Below, one piece after another: positions 52,327 to 62,856 of a DNA stretch of 64,000 nt. Below the pieces are notes generated by a model. It did not search any database. It was not told where the DNA came from and worked only from the letters and a program-made list of their open reading frames with translations. Positions within the stretch are counted from its first letter, which is position 1; each line of letters begins with the position of its first letter. Both the position numbers and the translations under genes were made by a program. The DNA lies in NCBI RefSeq assembly GCF_900110655.1, contig NZ_FOEQ01000005.1, forward strand, positions 293,164 to 357,163. Reading direction: 5' to 3'. This stretch comes from Pseudomonas soli (lineage in GTDB: Bacteria > Pseudomonadota > Gammaproteobacteria > Pseudomonadales > Pseudomonadaceae).

Positions 52327-53319
52327 ATGAGATATTTGCGCATGCTGTTCGACAATTTCACCCTGGCCCTGCTCGGGGTGGTGTTCATCGCCACCGTGCT
52401 GCCGTGTTCAGGCGACGGCGCGGTGCTGTTCGGCTGGCTGACCAACCTGGCCATCGGCCTGCTGTTCTTCCTGCACGGCGCCAAGCTGTCGCGCGAGGCG
52501 ATCATCGCCGGTGCCGGCCACTGGCGCCTGCACCTGCTGGTGTTCTCCTGCACCTTCGTGCTGTTCCCGCTGCTGGGGCTGGCGTTCAAGCCGCTGTTCG
52601 TGCCGCTGGTGGGCAACGAGTTGTACCTGGGCGTGCTCTACCTGTGCGCCTTGCCGGCCACGGTGCAGTCGGCCATCGCCTTTACCTCGCTGGCCCGTGG
52701 CAACGTGCCGGCGGCGATCTGCAGCGCGGCGGCCTCGAGCCTGCTGGGGATCTTCCTCACGCCGCTGCTGGTGGTGATGCTGCTGGGCGCCTCGGGCGAC
52801 ACCGGCTCCGGGCTGGACGCGGTGCTGAAGATCACCCTGCAGTTGCTGGTGCCCTTCGTCGCCGGGCAGATCGCCCGCCGCTGGATCGGTGCCTGGGTCA
52901 AGCGCAATGCGCGCTGGCTGAAACTGGTGGACCAGGGCTCGATCCTGCTGGTGGTGTACACCGCCTTCAGCGAGGCAGTGGTGACCGGGTTGTGGCACAC
53001 GGTGTCGCCGCAGCACCTGGCGGGCCTGTTTGCCGTGTGCGGCATCCTGCTGGCGGTGGTGCTGCTCGGCACGCGGCTGCTCGGGCGGCTGCTGGGCTTC
53101 AATGTCGAGGACCGCATCACCATCCTTTTCGCGGGGTCCAAGAAGAGCCTGGCGACAGGCGTGCCCATGGCCCAGGTGTTGTTCGTCGGCGGTGGCATCG
53201 GCGCGATGATCCTGCCATTGATGCTGTTCCACCAGATCCAGCTGATGGTCTGCGCGGTGCTGGCACAACGTTATGCGGCGCGGGCCGAGGAGGGCGAGCA
53301 GGCGACGACGGCTTCCTGA
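52327..53319 (+). CDS. Bile-acid:sodium-symporter-like membrane protein (SBF-like family)
   Basis: A 330-residue inner-membrane protein with about ten membrane segments. Family features are LPATVQSAIAFTSLARGNVP and FAGSKKSLATGVPMA, the latter matching the conserved crossover region of SBF-like/Rch1 proteins. ATG 52327 starts MRYLRMLFDNF; the ribosome binding site is weak. Substrates of bacterial members are mostly unknown. It is divergent from ampC and followed 34 bp later by a convergent gene. Confidence 0.9.
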   Translation: MRYLRMLFDNFTLALLGVVFIATVLPCSGDGAVLFGWLTNLAIGLLFFLHGAKLSREAIIAGAGHWRLHLLVFSCTFVLFPLLGLAFKPLFVPLVGNELYLGVLYLCALPATVQSAIAFTSLARGNVPAAICSAAASSLLGIFLTPLLVVMLLGASGDTGSGLDAVLKITLQLLVPFVAGQIARRWIGAWVKRNARWLKLVDQGSILLVVYTAFSEAVVTGLWHTVSPQHLAGLFAVCGILLAVVLLGTRLLGRLLGFNVEDRITILFAGSKKSLATGVPMAQVLFVGGGIGAMILPLMLFHQIQLMVCAVLAQRYAARAEEGEQATTAS

Positions 53320-53353
53320 GACGGATGCCTTGCCGCAGGCCCGCGCCAGCGAC

Positions 53354-54670
53354 CTACCAGGCCAGCGGCCGGTCGAAGCCTTTCCAGCACAACCAGCGCC
53401 GTACCTCGCCATGCGCCCCCGTGCCGATCTGCCACTGCGGTCTGCCACGGTCCAGGGCGATCTGCGAAATGAACCCGGCATGGCTGGCCGCCACCAGCGT
53501 GCGGCCGTCGGCGCTGATGTCCATGGCGCTGATGGTCGAACCAAGATAGTGCTGCCAGTGCTCGTGGCCGTCCTCGCCGAAGGCGCGCAGGTAGCCATGG
53601 GCGTCACCGACGATGTACTCGCCGTCACGGGCCACCCCGGCGTAGACCCTTGCGCCGCACTGCAGTTGTGGCGTGCGTGGGTCTTGACTGTAGAAACCGG
53701 TATCCAGTCCCGGCAGGTCGGCCACCCGCACGCCGAGTGTGCCGCCCTGATAGAAGTGGCAGGCATTGAGAATCAACTGGTCGCCCCGGCGGTTGAACAG
53801 CGCGAAGTGCGGGTATTCGCTGGCCGGGCCGACCTCTGCGATGCGCCTGAACTGCTCGTCGAGCACCAGGTGACGGCCGCATTGTTCGCCCAGGGCAACC
53901 AGCCTGCCGTCCGGTGACAGCGCGGCATGTGCCATGGTCAGGCCCAAGGCGATGTCGTCCGGGTCGGTGCCCTGGCGCAGTTCCTCGAGAATGTCGTCCT
54001 CGCGTGGCAGCAGACGTGTGGCGCCGGCGGCGGCAAGCACGAAGATGCCGTCGCTGCTGACCAGCAGCACCCGCTGGCCGTCGGGGAAGGGCAGCAGCGC
54101 GATGGGCGTCGGCGGCAGGTCGAAGGGATCGAACGGGTAGCCCGCCGGCAAACCTTCCAGGCCATGGGGCCAGGCCAGTCGGGCCACCTGCGGGCCGCCC
54201 CAGCCATCGGTCACACGGACCCCCTCGGCGTTGGCCAGGGCGTAGTAGCGCCGTCCTGGGCAGCGCCCGAAGTGCTCGACACCGATCACCGGGGTGACGC
54301 CCTGGCCATCGAGGCGCAGTACCTGGCCGCATTCGAACGGCATGCCGATGCGAACCAGCACGCTGCCGTCATCGAGCAGCAGCAGGTTGCCGATGCCTCG
54401 GGCCTGTTCGTCGAGCAATGGCAGCAGCGGCAGGTGAGCCGGGGGCCAGGCTTCGCGGAACAGCTGGCGTTGCTGCTCGTCGGTGCCCGGGCGGTTGATG
54501 GCCAGCAGGGCTGCCTGCCAGGCCTCGAGCAGGTGCTCGGTGGCCGGTGCCTGTGGTTCCTCCAGATTGTCCCAGCCTTGCGCGCGGCCATGCGCGACAT
54601 AGCGGTTGATGGCCTCGGCATAGGCGATGACCGCCTCGCGCCATTGCTGCTGGGGGTGCTGCTTGTCCAT
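53354..54670 (-). CDS. Beta-propeller-like hypothetical protein
   Basis: A 438-residue soluble protein. The N-terminal 100 residues are helical (AVIAYAEAINRYVAHGRAQG). The remainder has repeated beta segments typical of WD/quinoprotein-like propellers, such as MAHAALSPDGRLVALGEQCG and ISAMDISADGRTLVAASHAG. No signal peptide is present and ATG 54670 follows AAGGAG. The family is not recognised beyond this; it is unrelated in sequence to the ToxC-like WD protein in the window. Confidence 0.8.
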   Translation of the reverse strand: MDKQHPQQQWREAVIAYAEAINRYVAHGRAQGWDNLEEPQAPATEHLLEAWQAALLAINRPGTDEQQRQLFREAWPPAHLPLLPLLDEQARGIGNLLLLDDGSVLVRIGMPFECGQVLRLDGQGVTPVIGVEHFGRCPGRRYYALANAEGVRVTDGWGGPQVARLAWPHGLEGLPAGYPFDPFDLPPTPIALLPFPDGQRVLLVSSDGIFVLAAAGATRLLPREDDILEELRQGTDPDDIALGLTMAHAALSPDGRLVALGEQCGRHLVLDEQFRRIAEVGPASEYPHFALFNRRGDQLILNACHFYQGGTLGVRVADLPGLDTGFYSQDPRTPQLQCGARVYAGVARDGEYIVGDAHGYLRAFGEDGHEHWQHYLGSTISAMDISADGRTLVAASHAGFISQIALDRGRPQWQIGTGAHGEVRRWLCWKGFDRPLAW

Positions 54671-54702
54671 GGGCGGATCGAACTCCTTGTTCCGCAGGGT
54701 AG

Positions 54703-56103
<1,401 letters not shown>

Positions 56104-56111
56104 ACCACGCC

Positions 56112-56145
56112 TTCTGCAGGAGCGGTCAAAGCCGCTCCTGCAGAA
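56112..56145. terminator. Strong hairpin after sotB
   Basis: TTCTGCAGGAGCGG pairs perfectly with CCGCTCCTGCAGAA around a 6-base loop (14-bp stem). No long U-run follows; it is either a terminator or a REP-like unit. Confidence 0.6.
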
Positions 56146-56343
56146 ATTCCATTGACCGAGAATCCCGGTTCCTGGCACCTCCTGCCCGGCAAATGTCTCC
56201 CGACTGATCCGCATCAACTTCCCTGGCAACACGCGCCCCTGTAATAGGGGCGCTTGTGTATCGGCTAGGCTGCCTCTAATATCCAAGCGTTTTCTTGTGT
56301 AATTGCCTGGCCTCCCGCCCAGGCCATCAATACGGACGTTGAT

Positions 56344-56829
56344 ATGGATTTGCACACCTCCCTGTGGCTGTTCCAGGCCATCCAGGCCGTGGGCCTGGCG
56401 TTGTGGCTGAGCATCGCGGTATTGAACAACCTGCAGGCTTTCGCCAGCTCCGTCGGCGCCATTGGCGCCACCTTGGCCATGGCGCCACTGCGCCAGCCGC
56501 CGGCCATCGAATTCCCCTTGCTGCGCAGGGCCTGTCATTCGGCGGGCCTGGCCCGTGCCGCGCTGGTGGTGATCCTGCTGCTGCAGATCGTCGCCAGCCT
56601 GGCGGCCTGGGTCGGCACCTATGGGCTGATCGTCGTGCAGGACCCGCTCATGGCCCGCACCTGGTTGAACCTGGCGCTTGGCGCCTTCCTTGCCTTCACC
56701 TTCGCCATGCTGCTCGGGGGCCTGTGGTTCGGCTACTGGATACGCCAGGAAGGCCTGCAGCTCACCCACCTGGTGCTGGTGCTGTGGGCGACCCTGGCGT
56801 TCTTCCTGTTCAACCTGGATTGGGCCTGA
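56344..56829 (+). CDS. DUF2165-family small membrane protein
   Basis: A 161-residue inner-membrane protein with four membrane segments (near residues 7-27, 72-92, 108-130 and 137-157). The layout and the ends of the protein fit DUF2165. Function is unknown. It lies 14 bp ahead of an RND adaptor gene and appears to be the first gene of that four-gene operon, which is unusual. ATG 56344 follows GGACG at a modest distance. Confidence 0.78.
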   Translation: MDLHTSLWLFQAIQAVGLALWLSIAVLNNLQAFASSVGAIGATLAMAPLRQPPAIEFPLLRRACHSAGLARAALVVILLLQIVASLAAWVGTYGLIVVQDPLMARTWLNLALGAFLAFTFAMLLGGLWFGYWIRQEGLQLTHLVLVLWATLAFFLFNLDWA

Positions 56830-56843
56830 GGCGAGGACGCGCA

Positions 56844-57938
56844 ATGAATAGCAAGGCAATACTTGGCAGTGCCCTGGTGCTGGCCCTGATTACCGCCGGT
56901 GGCCTGGCCTGGCGCCACGCCGGGGAGACCCAGGCCACGGCATCCGCGCCGCGGCACTTGGTCAAGGTGGCCCTGGCCACGGTACAGAAAGCACCGCAGA
57001 AGCGCGCCTTCGCCGGCGTCGGCGAGCTGGAGGCGGTGCACCAGGTGCTGGTGTCGGCCGAGATCGGCGGGCGGGTGACGGCGATCAACTTCAGCTCCGG
57101 CCAGCAGGTGCGCAAGGGTGATGTGCTGGTCACCCTCAACGATGCCCCGGAGCAGGCCGAGCGCCTGCGCCTGAAGGCCCAGCTGGACAATGCACGGACC
57201 AACTACCGGCGGGTCAAGGACCTGCTGCGCGAGAACGCCGCCACCCAGGAACAGCTGGACAACGCCCTGGCGGCCCGCGACATGGCCCAGGGCGAGCTGG
57301 CCCGTACCGAGGCGGTGATCGCCCAGAAGGCGGTGCGCGCACCCTTCGACGGGCGCCTGGGTATCCGCCGGGTGAACCAGGGCCAGTATCTCAATGTCGG
57401 CGACCCGGTGGTCAGCCTGATCGACACCCGCAGCCTTTATGTCAACTTCTCCCTCGAGGAGCAGCTCAGCGCCCAGCTGCGCACCGGCCAGCCGGTCGAG
57501 GTGCGCCTGGATGCGTTCCCCGATACGGCCTTCACCGCGCATATCACCGCCATCGATCCCCTGATCGGCCGTTCGCGCACGGTGCAGGTGCAGGCCACCC
57601 TGGCCAAGCCCGATGCGCGCCTGTCGGCCGGCATGTATGCCAGCGTGCAGGTAGCCAGCCCCGATGACGGCCAGGTGCTGACCGTGCCGGAAACCGCCGT
57701 GGCCTACACCGCCTACGGCGACACGGTGTTCGTCGCCCGCCACGATGCCGCCGCCAATGCCTTGGTGGTACAGCGTGTGTCGGTGCGTACCGGTGAACGC
57801 CAGGCCGGCCGGGTAGTGATCGAGCAGGGCCTGCGCGAAGACGACCAGGTGGTGGTGTCCGGGCAGTTGCGCCTGAGCGACGGCACCGCCGTGCAAGCCA
57901 CCGTAGACACCCTGCAGGCTCCGGCCAGCGGCGCCTGA
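56844..57938 (+). CDS. RND efflux periplasmic adaptor (non-lipoprotein)
   Basis: A 364-residue membrane-fusion protein. The N-terminal hydrophobic segment (AILGSALVLALITAGGLAW) lacks a lipobox Cys, so it is membrane-anchored or cleaved instead. Core motifs are GGRVTAINFSSGQQVRKGDV near residue 73 and IAQKAVRAPFDGRLGIRRVN near 155. The subgroup resembles MdtA/MexH-like adaptors. It is followed 18 bp later by the RND pump gene and preceded by the DUF2165 gene. Confidence 0.92.
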   Translation: MNSKAILGSALVLALITAGGLAWRHAGETQATASAPRHLVKVALATVQKAPQKRAFAGVGELEAVHQVLVSAEIGGRVTAINFSSGQQVRKGDVLVTLNDAPEQAERLRLKAQLDNARTNYRRVKDLLRENAATQEQLDNALAARDMAQGELARTEAVIAQKAVRAPFDGRLGIRRVNQGQYLNVGDPVVSLIDTRSLYVNFSLEEQLSAQLRTGQPVEVRLDAFPDTAFTAHITAIDPLIGRSRTVQVQATLAKPDARLSAGMYASVQVASPDDGQVLTVPETAVAYTAYGDTVFVARHDAAANALVVQRVSVRTGERQAGRVVIEQGLREDDQVVVSGQLRLSDGTAVQATVDTLQAPASGA

Positions 57939-57956
57939 CCCCAGCGAGAACACGCC

Positions 57957-60900
57957 ATGACATTTACCGACCTGTTCGTGCGCCGGCCTGTGCTGGCGCT
58001 GGTGGTCAGCACCTTGATCCTGCTGCTGGGGCTGCTGTCGCTGCTGCAGTTGCCGATCCGCCAGTACCCCTTGCTGGAAAGCTCGACCATTACCGTGACC
58101 ACCGAATACCCCGGCGCCCCCGCCGAGCTGATGCAGGGCTTCGTCACCCAGCCGATCGCCCAGGCAGTGTCGTCGGTGGAGGGCATCGACTACCTGTCGT
58201 CCTCGTCGGTGCAGGGCCGTAGCCTGGTGACCGTGCGCATGGAGCTGAACCGCGACTCGACCCAGGCCCTCACCGAGGTGATGGCCAAGGTCAACCAGGT
58301 ACGCTTCCGCCTGCCGGAACGGGCCTACGATCCGGTGATCGAGCGCTCTGCGGGCGAGTCCACGGCGGTGGCCTACATCGGTTTCTCCAGTGCGAGCCTG
58401 CCTATCCCGGCCATGACCGACTACCTCACCCGAGTGGTCGAGCCGCTGCTCAGCACCATCGAGGGCGTGGCCAAGGTCCAGGTGTTCGGCGGCCAGACCT
58501 TGTCCATGCGCCTGTGGATCGACCCGTCGCGCCTGGCCGCCCGTGGCCTGACCGCGGCCGACGTGGCAGAGGCGGTGCGCCGCAACAACTACCAGGCGGC
58601 GCCGGGCAAGGTGAAAGGCCAGTACGTTATCGCCAACATCCGCGTCGACACCGACCTGACCTCGGTCGGCGACTTCCGCGAGCTGGTGATTCGCAACGAC
58701 GGCAACGGCCTGGTGCGTATCCGCGACATCGGCACCGTCGAGTTGGGCGCGGCCTCGGCGGAGACCAGCGCCAGCATGGACGGCGTGCCGGCTGTGCACC
58801 TGGGGCTGTTCGCCACCCCGGGCGGCAACCCGCTGGTGATCGTCGATGGCATCCGCCAATTGCTGCCGCAGATTCGCCAGACCCTGCCGCCGGACGTCAA
58901 GGCGGAGCTGGCCTTCGAGACGGCGCGCTTCATCCAGGCCTCCATCGACGAGGTCACCAAGACCTTGCTCGAGGCCCTGGCAATCGTCGTGGTGGTGATC
59001 TACCTGTGCCTGGGCTCGCTGCGCACGGTGCTGATCCCGGTGGTGACCATCCCGCTGTCGATGCTCGGCGCCGCGGCGCTGATGCTGGCGTTCGGCTTCA
59101 GCGTCAACTTGCTCACCCTGCTGGCCATGGTGTTGGCGGTGGGGCTGGTGGTGGACGACGCCATTGTCGTGGTGGAGAACGTCCACCGCCATATCGAGGA
59201 AGGGCGCACCCCGGTGGCGGCGGCGTTGATCGGCGCTCGCGAGGTAGCCGGGCCGGTGATCGCCATGACCATCACCCTGGCGGCGGTGTACGCGCCGATC
59301 GGCATGATGGGCGGCCTGACCGGCGCGCTGTTCCGCGAGTTCGCCCTGACCCTGGCCGGAGCAGTGGTGGTTTCCGGCGTGGTGGCCCTGACCCTGTCGC
59401 CGGTGATGAGTTCGTTCCTGCTCGACGCCCGGCAGTCCGAGGGGCGCATGGCCCATGCGGCCAACCGTTTCTTCGACTGGCTGGCCGAGCGCTACGCCCA
59501 TGTGCTGGGCTTCTCGCTGAAACACCGCTGGATCAGCGTCGGTTTCGCCTTGCTGGTGCTGGTCAGCCTGCCGCTGCTGTATGCCTTGCCGCAGCGTGAG
59601 CTGGCGCCAACCGAGGACCAAGCCGGGCTGCTCACGGCGATCAAGGCGCCACAGCATGCCAACCTGGCCTATGTGGAGCGCTTCGCCGACAAGCTCGACT
59701 CGGTCTACCGGACCCTGCCAGAGACCGTCAGCACCTGGATCATCAACGGTAGCGACGGCATCGCCTCAGGTATTGGCGGCATCAACCTGCAACCGTGGAA
59801 CGAGCGCGAACGCAATGCCTCGCAGATCCAGCTCGACCTGCAGGCAGCGGTGAATGATGTCGAGGGCACCAGCATCTTCGCCTTCCAGCTGCCCGCGCTG
59901 CCGGGCTCCACTGGCGGCCTGCCGGTGCAGATGGTGCTGCGTAGCTCCCAGGACTACCGGGTGCTGTTCGACACCATGGAGCAGGTCAAGGCCAAGGCGC
60001 GGCAGAGCGGCTTGTTCGCCGTGGTCGACAGCGACCTGGACTACAACAACCCGGTGGTGCAGGTGCGGGTCGACCGGGCCAAGGCCAACAGCATGGGTAT
60101 CCGCATGCAGGACATCGGCGAGTCGCTGGCGGTGCTGGTGGGCGAGAACTACCTCAACCGTTTCGGCCTGGATGGCCGCTCCTATGATGTGATCGCGCAG
60201 AGCCCGCGTGACCAGCGCCTGACGCCGCAGGCCCTGACCCGGCAGTACGTGCGCAGTGAGGAGGGCAGGCTGGTGCCGCTGTCCACCGTGGTGCAGGTCA
60301 GCGAGCAGGTCGAGCCCAACCGCCTTACCCAGTTCAACCAGCAGAACGCCGCGACCTTCCAGGGTATTCCGGCGGCCGGCGTCACCCTGGGCGACACCGT
60401 GGCCTTCCTCGAGCAGGTCGCCGCCGAATTGCCGGCGGGCTTCAGCATCGACTGGCAGTCCGACGCACGCCAGTACCAGCAGGAAGGCAATGCCCTGATG
60501 CTGGCCTTCCTCGCCGCCGTAGTGGTGATCTACCTGGTGCTGGCGGCGCAGTACGAGAGCCTGGTCGATCCGCTGATCATCCTGATCACCGTACCGCTGT
60601 CGATCAGTGGGGCGCTGCTGCCGCTGGCACTGGGGGTGGCCACGGTGAACATCTACACACAGATCGGCCTGGTGACGCTGATCGGTCTGATCAGCAAGCA
60701 CGGCATCCTCATGGTCGAGTTCGCCAACACCTTGCAGGCCGAGCAGCACCTGGACCGGCGCACGGCCATCGGCAAGGCGGCGCAGATCCGCCTGCGACCG
60801 ATCCTGATGACCACGGCGGCCATGGTGGTGGGCCTGATCCCGCTGTTGTTCGCCTCCGGAGCCGGCGCCGCCAGCCGCTTCGGGCTCGGCGTGGTGATCG

Positions 60901-61040
60901 TCACCGGGATGCTGGTCGGCACCTTGTTCACCTTGTTCGTGCTGCCGACCATCTACAGCCTGCTGGCCCGTGACCATGCCAGCACGGCGCGTTCGGCGCG
61001 GGCCCGCTCGTTGGCCGAAACCCTGGAGAGCCAGCCATGA
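57957..61040 (+). CDS. RND efflux inner-membrane pump (MexI/MdtB-like subgroup)
   Basis: A 1027-residue HAE1 transporter. The conserved start MTFTDLFVRRPVLALVVSTL and TM4 motif [20 protein letters not shown] with paired Asp are present, together with IGLVTLIGLISKHGILMVEF. The ISKHG variant separates it from the AKNA-type pumps MexD and that at 12919. Its stop overlaps the ATG of the following channel gene (ATGA). It should form a complete tripartite pump with both neighbours. Substrate is not predictable. Confidence 0.93.
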   Translation: MTFTDLFVRRPVLALVVSTLILLLGLLSLLQLPIRQYPLLESSTITVTTEYPGAPAELMQGFVTQPIAQAVSSVEGIDYLSSSSVQGRSLVTVRMELNRDSTQALTEVMAKVNQVRFRLPERAYDPVIERSAGESTAVAYIGFSSASLPIPAMTDYLTRVVEPLLSTIEGVAKVQVFGGQTLSMRLWIDPSRLAARGLTAADVAEAVRRNNYQAAPGKVKGQYVIANIRVDTDLTSVGDFRELVIRNDGNGLVRIRDIGTVELGAASAETSASMDGVPAVHLGLFATPGGNPLVIVDGIRQLLPQIRQTLPPDVKAELAFETARFIQASIDEVTKTLLEALAIVVVVIYLCLGSLRTVLIPVVTIPLSMLGAAALMLAFGFSVNLLTLLAMVLAVGLVVDDAIVVVENVHRHIEEGRTPVAAALIGAREVAGPVIAMTITLAAVYAPIGMMGGLTGALFREFALTLAGAVVVSGVVALTLSPVMSSFLLDARQSEGRMAHAANRFFDWLAERYAHVLGFSLKHRWISVGFALLVLVSLPLLYALPQRELAPTEDQAGLLTAIKAPQHANLAYVERFADKLDSVYRTLPETVSTWIINGSDGIASGIGGINLQPWNERERNASQIQLDLQAAVNDVEGTSIFAFQLPALPGSTGGLPVQMVLRSSQDYRVLFDTMEQVKAKARQSGLFAVVDSDLDYNNPVVQVRVDRAKANSMGIRMQDIGESLAVLVGENYLNRFGLDGRSYDVIAQSPRDQRLTPQALTRQYVRSEEGRLVPLSTVVQVSEQVEPNRLTQFNQQNAATFQGIPAAGVTLGDTVAFLEQVAAELPAGFSIDWQSDARQYQQEGNALMLAFLAAVVVIYLVLAAQYESLVDPLIILITVPLSISGALLPLALGVATVNIYTQIGLVTLIGLISKHGILMVEFANTLQAEQHLDRRTAIGKAAQIRLRPILMTTAAMVVGLIPLLFASGAGAASRFGLGVVIVTGMLVGTLFTLFVLPTIYSLLARDHASTARSARARSLAETLESQP

Positions 61041-62431
61041 AGCCGGTATTCGTCGTATCCCTGGTGGCCCTGGCCTTGTCGGCCTGCAGCGTCGGCCCCG
61101 ACTACCGCAAGCCCGAGGCACCTGCCAGTGGCCTGCACAGCCCGCAGCGCGCCGCCTTCGCCGCCCGTGGCGAGATGCCGGAGCAGTGGTGGCGGTTCTT
61201 CGACGATCCGCAACTGGTGCGCCTGGTCGACCAGGCCCTGGCCAATAACCACGATATCCGCCAGGCCCATGCCAACCTGCTGGCGGCGCGGGCACTGTTC
61301 GACGACCGCAGCCTAGACCGCTACCCCTGGGTCACCGCCCGCGCCGGCTACAACCAGAGCCTGGAGCAGCAGCAACCGGCCGATGGCAGCGACCCGCGAC
61401 GCATGCGCACCGAGCAGTACCGCGCCGGATTCGACGTGCAGTGGGAGGTCGACCTGTTCGGCCGCCTGCAGCGCCTGACCGACGCCGCCGAGGCGCGTGC
61501 CGACGCGGCGGCGGCGGACCTGCGCCAGGTGCGGCTGAGCATCGCCGCCGAAGTAGCGCGCAACTACTACCTCAAGCTCGGCCTCAAGCGCAGCCTCGTC
61601 GTGGCCGAGGACCAGGTCGAGGCCTGGCGCGAGACCCTGCAACTGACCAGCGCCCAGGTGCGTGCCGGCAGTGGCCAGTACGAGGATCAGCAGAACGCCC
61701 ATGCCAACCTGCTGCTCAGCGAGGCGGCGGTGCCGCCGCTGCAGGCGGCCATCGAGCAGGCCAGCTATCGCCTCGATGTGTTGACCGGGCAGGTGCCGGG
61801 CAGCCTGGAGCAGGGCGCCGCGCCGTTCCTGCCGCCGTTGGCGCGCCAGTTGCCGCTGGGCGACGTCGATGCGCTGATTGGCCAGCGACCTGATGTGGTC
61901 AGTGCCGAGCGCGAGCTGGCGGCCAGCACCGAGGACGTCGGTGCGGCCACTGCCGAGCTGTACCCGCGCCTGGACCTGGGCGGGTTCATTGGTTTCTTCG
62001 CCTTGCGCAGCGGCGACCTGGGCAGCGCGGCCCGCGCTTATGAGCTGGCGCCGATGGTCACCTGGCCGGCCTTGCGCCTGGGCAATGCCCGTGCGCGCCT
62101 GCGGGTGCGCGAGGCGCTGGCCGAGGGCAGCCAGGCGCGCTACCAGCAGGCGGTGCTGCTGGCCCGCGAGGAAGTGGAGAACGCCGTCACGCAGCTGGTG
62201 CGCAACCAGGCACGGTTGCAAAGCCTGGTGGCCTCCGCCGGGCACGGCAGCGAGGCCATCGACATCGCCAACAAGCGCTATCGGCGCGGGGCCGGCACCT
62301 ACCTGGCGGTGCTGGAGAACCAGCGTGCGCTGTTCTCGATCAAGCGCGAGGTGGCGGAGGCAGAGACGGCCTCGTACCTGGATGCGATTGCGCTGTACAA
62401 GGCCTTGGGCTGGGGGAGTGAAGCCCAGTAG
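61037..62431 (+). CDS. Outer-membrane efflux lipoprotein (NodT family)
   Basis: A 464-residue TolC-type channel. The signal peptide MKPVFVVSLVALALSACSVG ends in a lipobox (Cys 17). Family motifs VQWEVDLFGRLQRLTDAAEA and GQRPDVVSAERELAASTEDV are clear. It overlaps the pump gene by four bases and is the last gene of this operon. It gives this RND system a dedicated outer-membrane exit, unlike the pump at 12919-17228. Confidence 0.93.
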   Translation: MKPVFVVSLVALALSACSVGPDYRKPEAPASGLHSPQRAAFAARGEMPEQWWRFFDDPQLVRLVDQALANNHDIRQAHANLLAARALFDDRSLDRYPWVTARAGYNQSLEQQQPADGSDPRRMRTEQYRAGFDVQWEVDLFGRLQRLTDAAEARADAAAADLRQVRLSIAAEVARNYYLKLGLKRSLVVAEDQVEAWRETLQLTSAQVRAGSGQYEDQQNAHANLLLSEAAVPPLQAAIEQASYRLDVLTGQVPGSLEQGAAPFLPPLARQLPLGDVDALIGQRPDVVSAERELAASTEDVGAATAELYPRLDLGGFIGFFALRSGDLGSAARAYELAPMVTWPALRLGNARARLRVREALAEGSQARYQQAVLLAREEVENAVTQLVRNQARLQSLVASAGHGSEAIDIANKRYRRGAGTYLAVLENQRALFSIKREVAEAETASYLDAIALYKALGWGSEAQ

Positions 62432-62471
62432 CACCAGACCTGTCGTGCAACCAAGGCTGGCAAACGTAGGA

Positions 62472-62520
62472 GCGGATTCATCCGCCATGCGCCGCGCGGT
62501 CGGCGCTCGATCTTGAGCGC
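62472..62520. repeat. REP-like hairpin pair before mbtH
   Basis: GCGGATTCATCCGC (62472-62485) is a palindrome with a 2-base centre, as in Pseudomonas REP units. GCGCTC (62503-62508) and GAGCGC (62515-62520) form a second hairpin. They separate the RND operon from the siderophore-type genes. Confidence 0.55.
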
Positions 62521-62546
62521 GCCGCAAGGCTATCGTCGAGCGCCCC

Positions 62547-62570
62547 TAATTTTCCCCGCGCTCTTTTCGT
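62547..62570 (+). promoter_or_regulatory. PvdS/PfrI-type iron-starvation promoter box
   Basis: TAATT, a spacer of exactly 16 bases and CGT match the iron-starvation box TAAAT-N16-CGT with one substitution. A C-run follows the first half, as often seen. It lies 61 bp upstream of the mbtH-like ATG at 62631. It implies control by a pyoverdine ECF sigma factor. Confidence 0.65.
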
Positions 62571-62630
62571 TTTCATGGGAGCCGCCCTGCGCCCGGCGCG
62601 TTCGGCCCTCATCATTCAAGGAGACAGGCA

Positions 62631-62852
62631 ATGACTTCCGTTTTCGACCGCGACGATATCCAGTTCCAGGTAGTGGTCAACCACGAAGAGCAGTATTCCA
62701 TCTGGCCCGACTACAAGGCGATCCCCAATGGCTGGCGCGCGGTGGGCAAGAGCGGCCTGAAGAAGGACTGCCTGGCCTACATCGACGAAGTCTGGACCGA
62801 CATGCGCCCGCTGAGCCTGCGCCAGAAGATGGCCGAAGTCGCGGCGCAATAA
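62631..62852 (+). CDS. MbtH-like protein, pyoverdine type
   Basis: A 73-residue cytosolic protein. The MbtH family signature is complete: [19 protein letters not shown], the central [20 protein letters not shown] and the final RPLSLR. It closely resembles P. aeruginosa PA2412, which is linked to pyoverdine synthesis. MbtH proteins bind adenylation domains of NRPSs and activate them. ATG 62631 follows AAGGAG. It lies 5 bp ahead of the thioesterase gene and behind an iron-starvation box, so it more likely serves pyoverdine than the NRPS at 31877. Confidence 0.93.
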   Translation: MTSVFDRDDIQFQVVVNHEEQYSIWPDYKAIPNGWRAVGKSGLKKDCLAYIDEVWTDMRPLSLRQKMAEVAAQ

Positions 62853-62856
62853 GGCG

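Noticed and set aside
56733..59657. 974-codon minus-strand frame opposite the third RND system
   Set aside because: Same antisense pattern, no recognisable domain.
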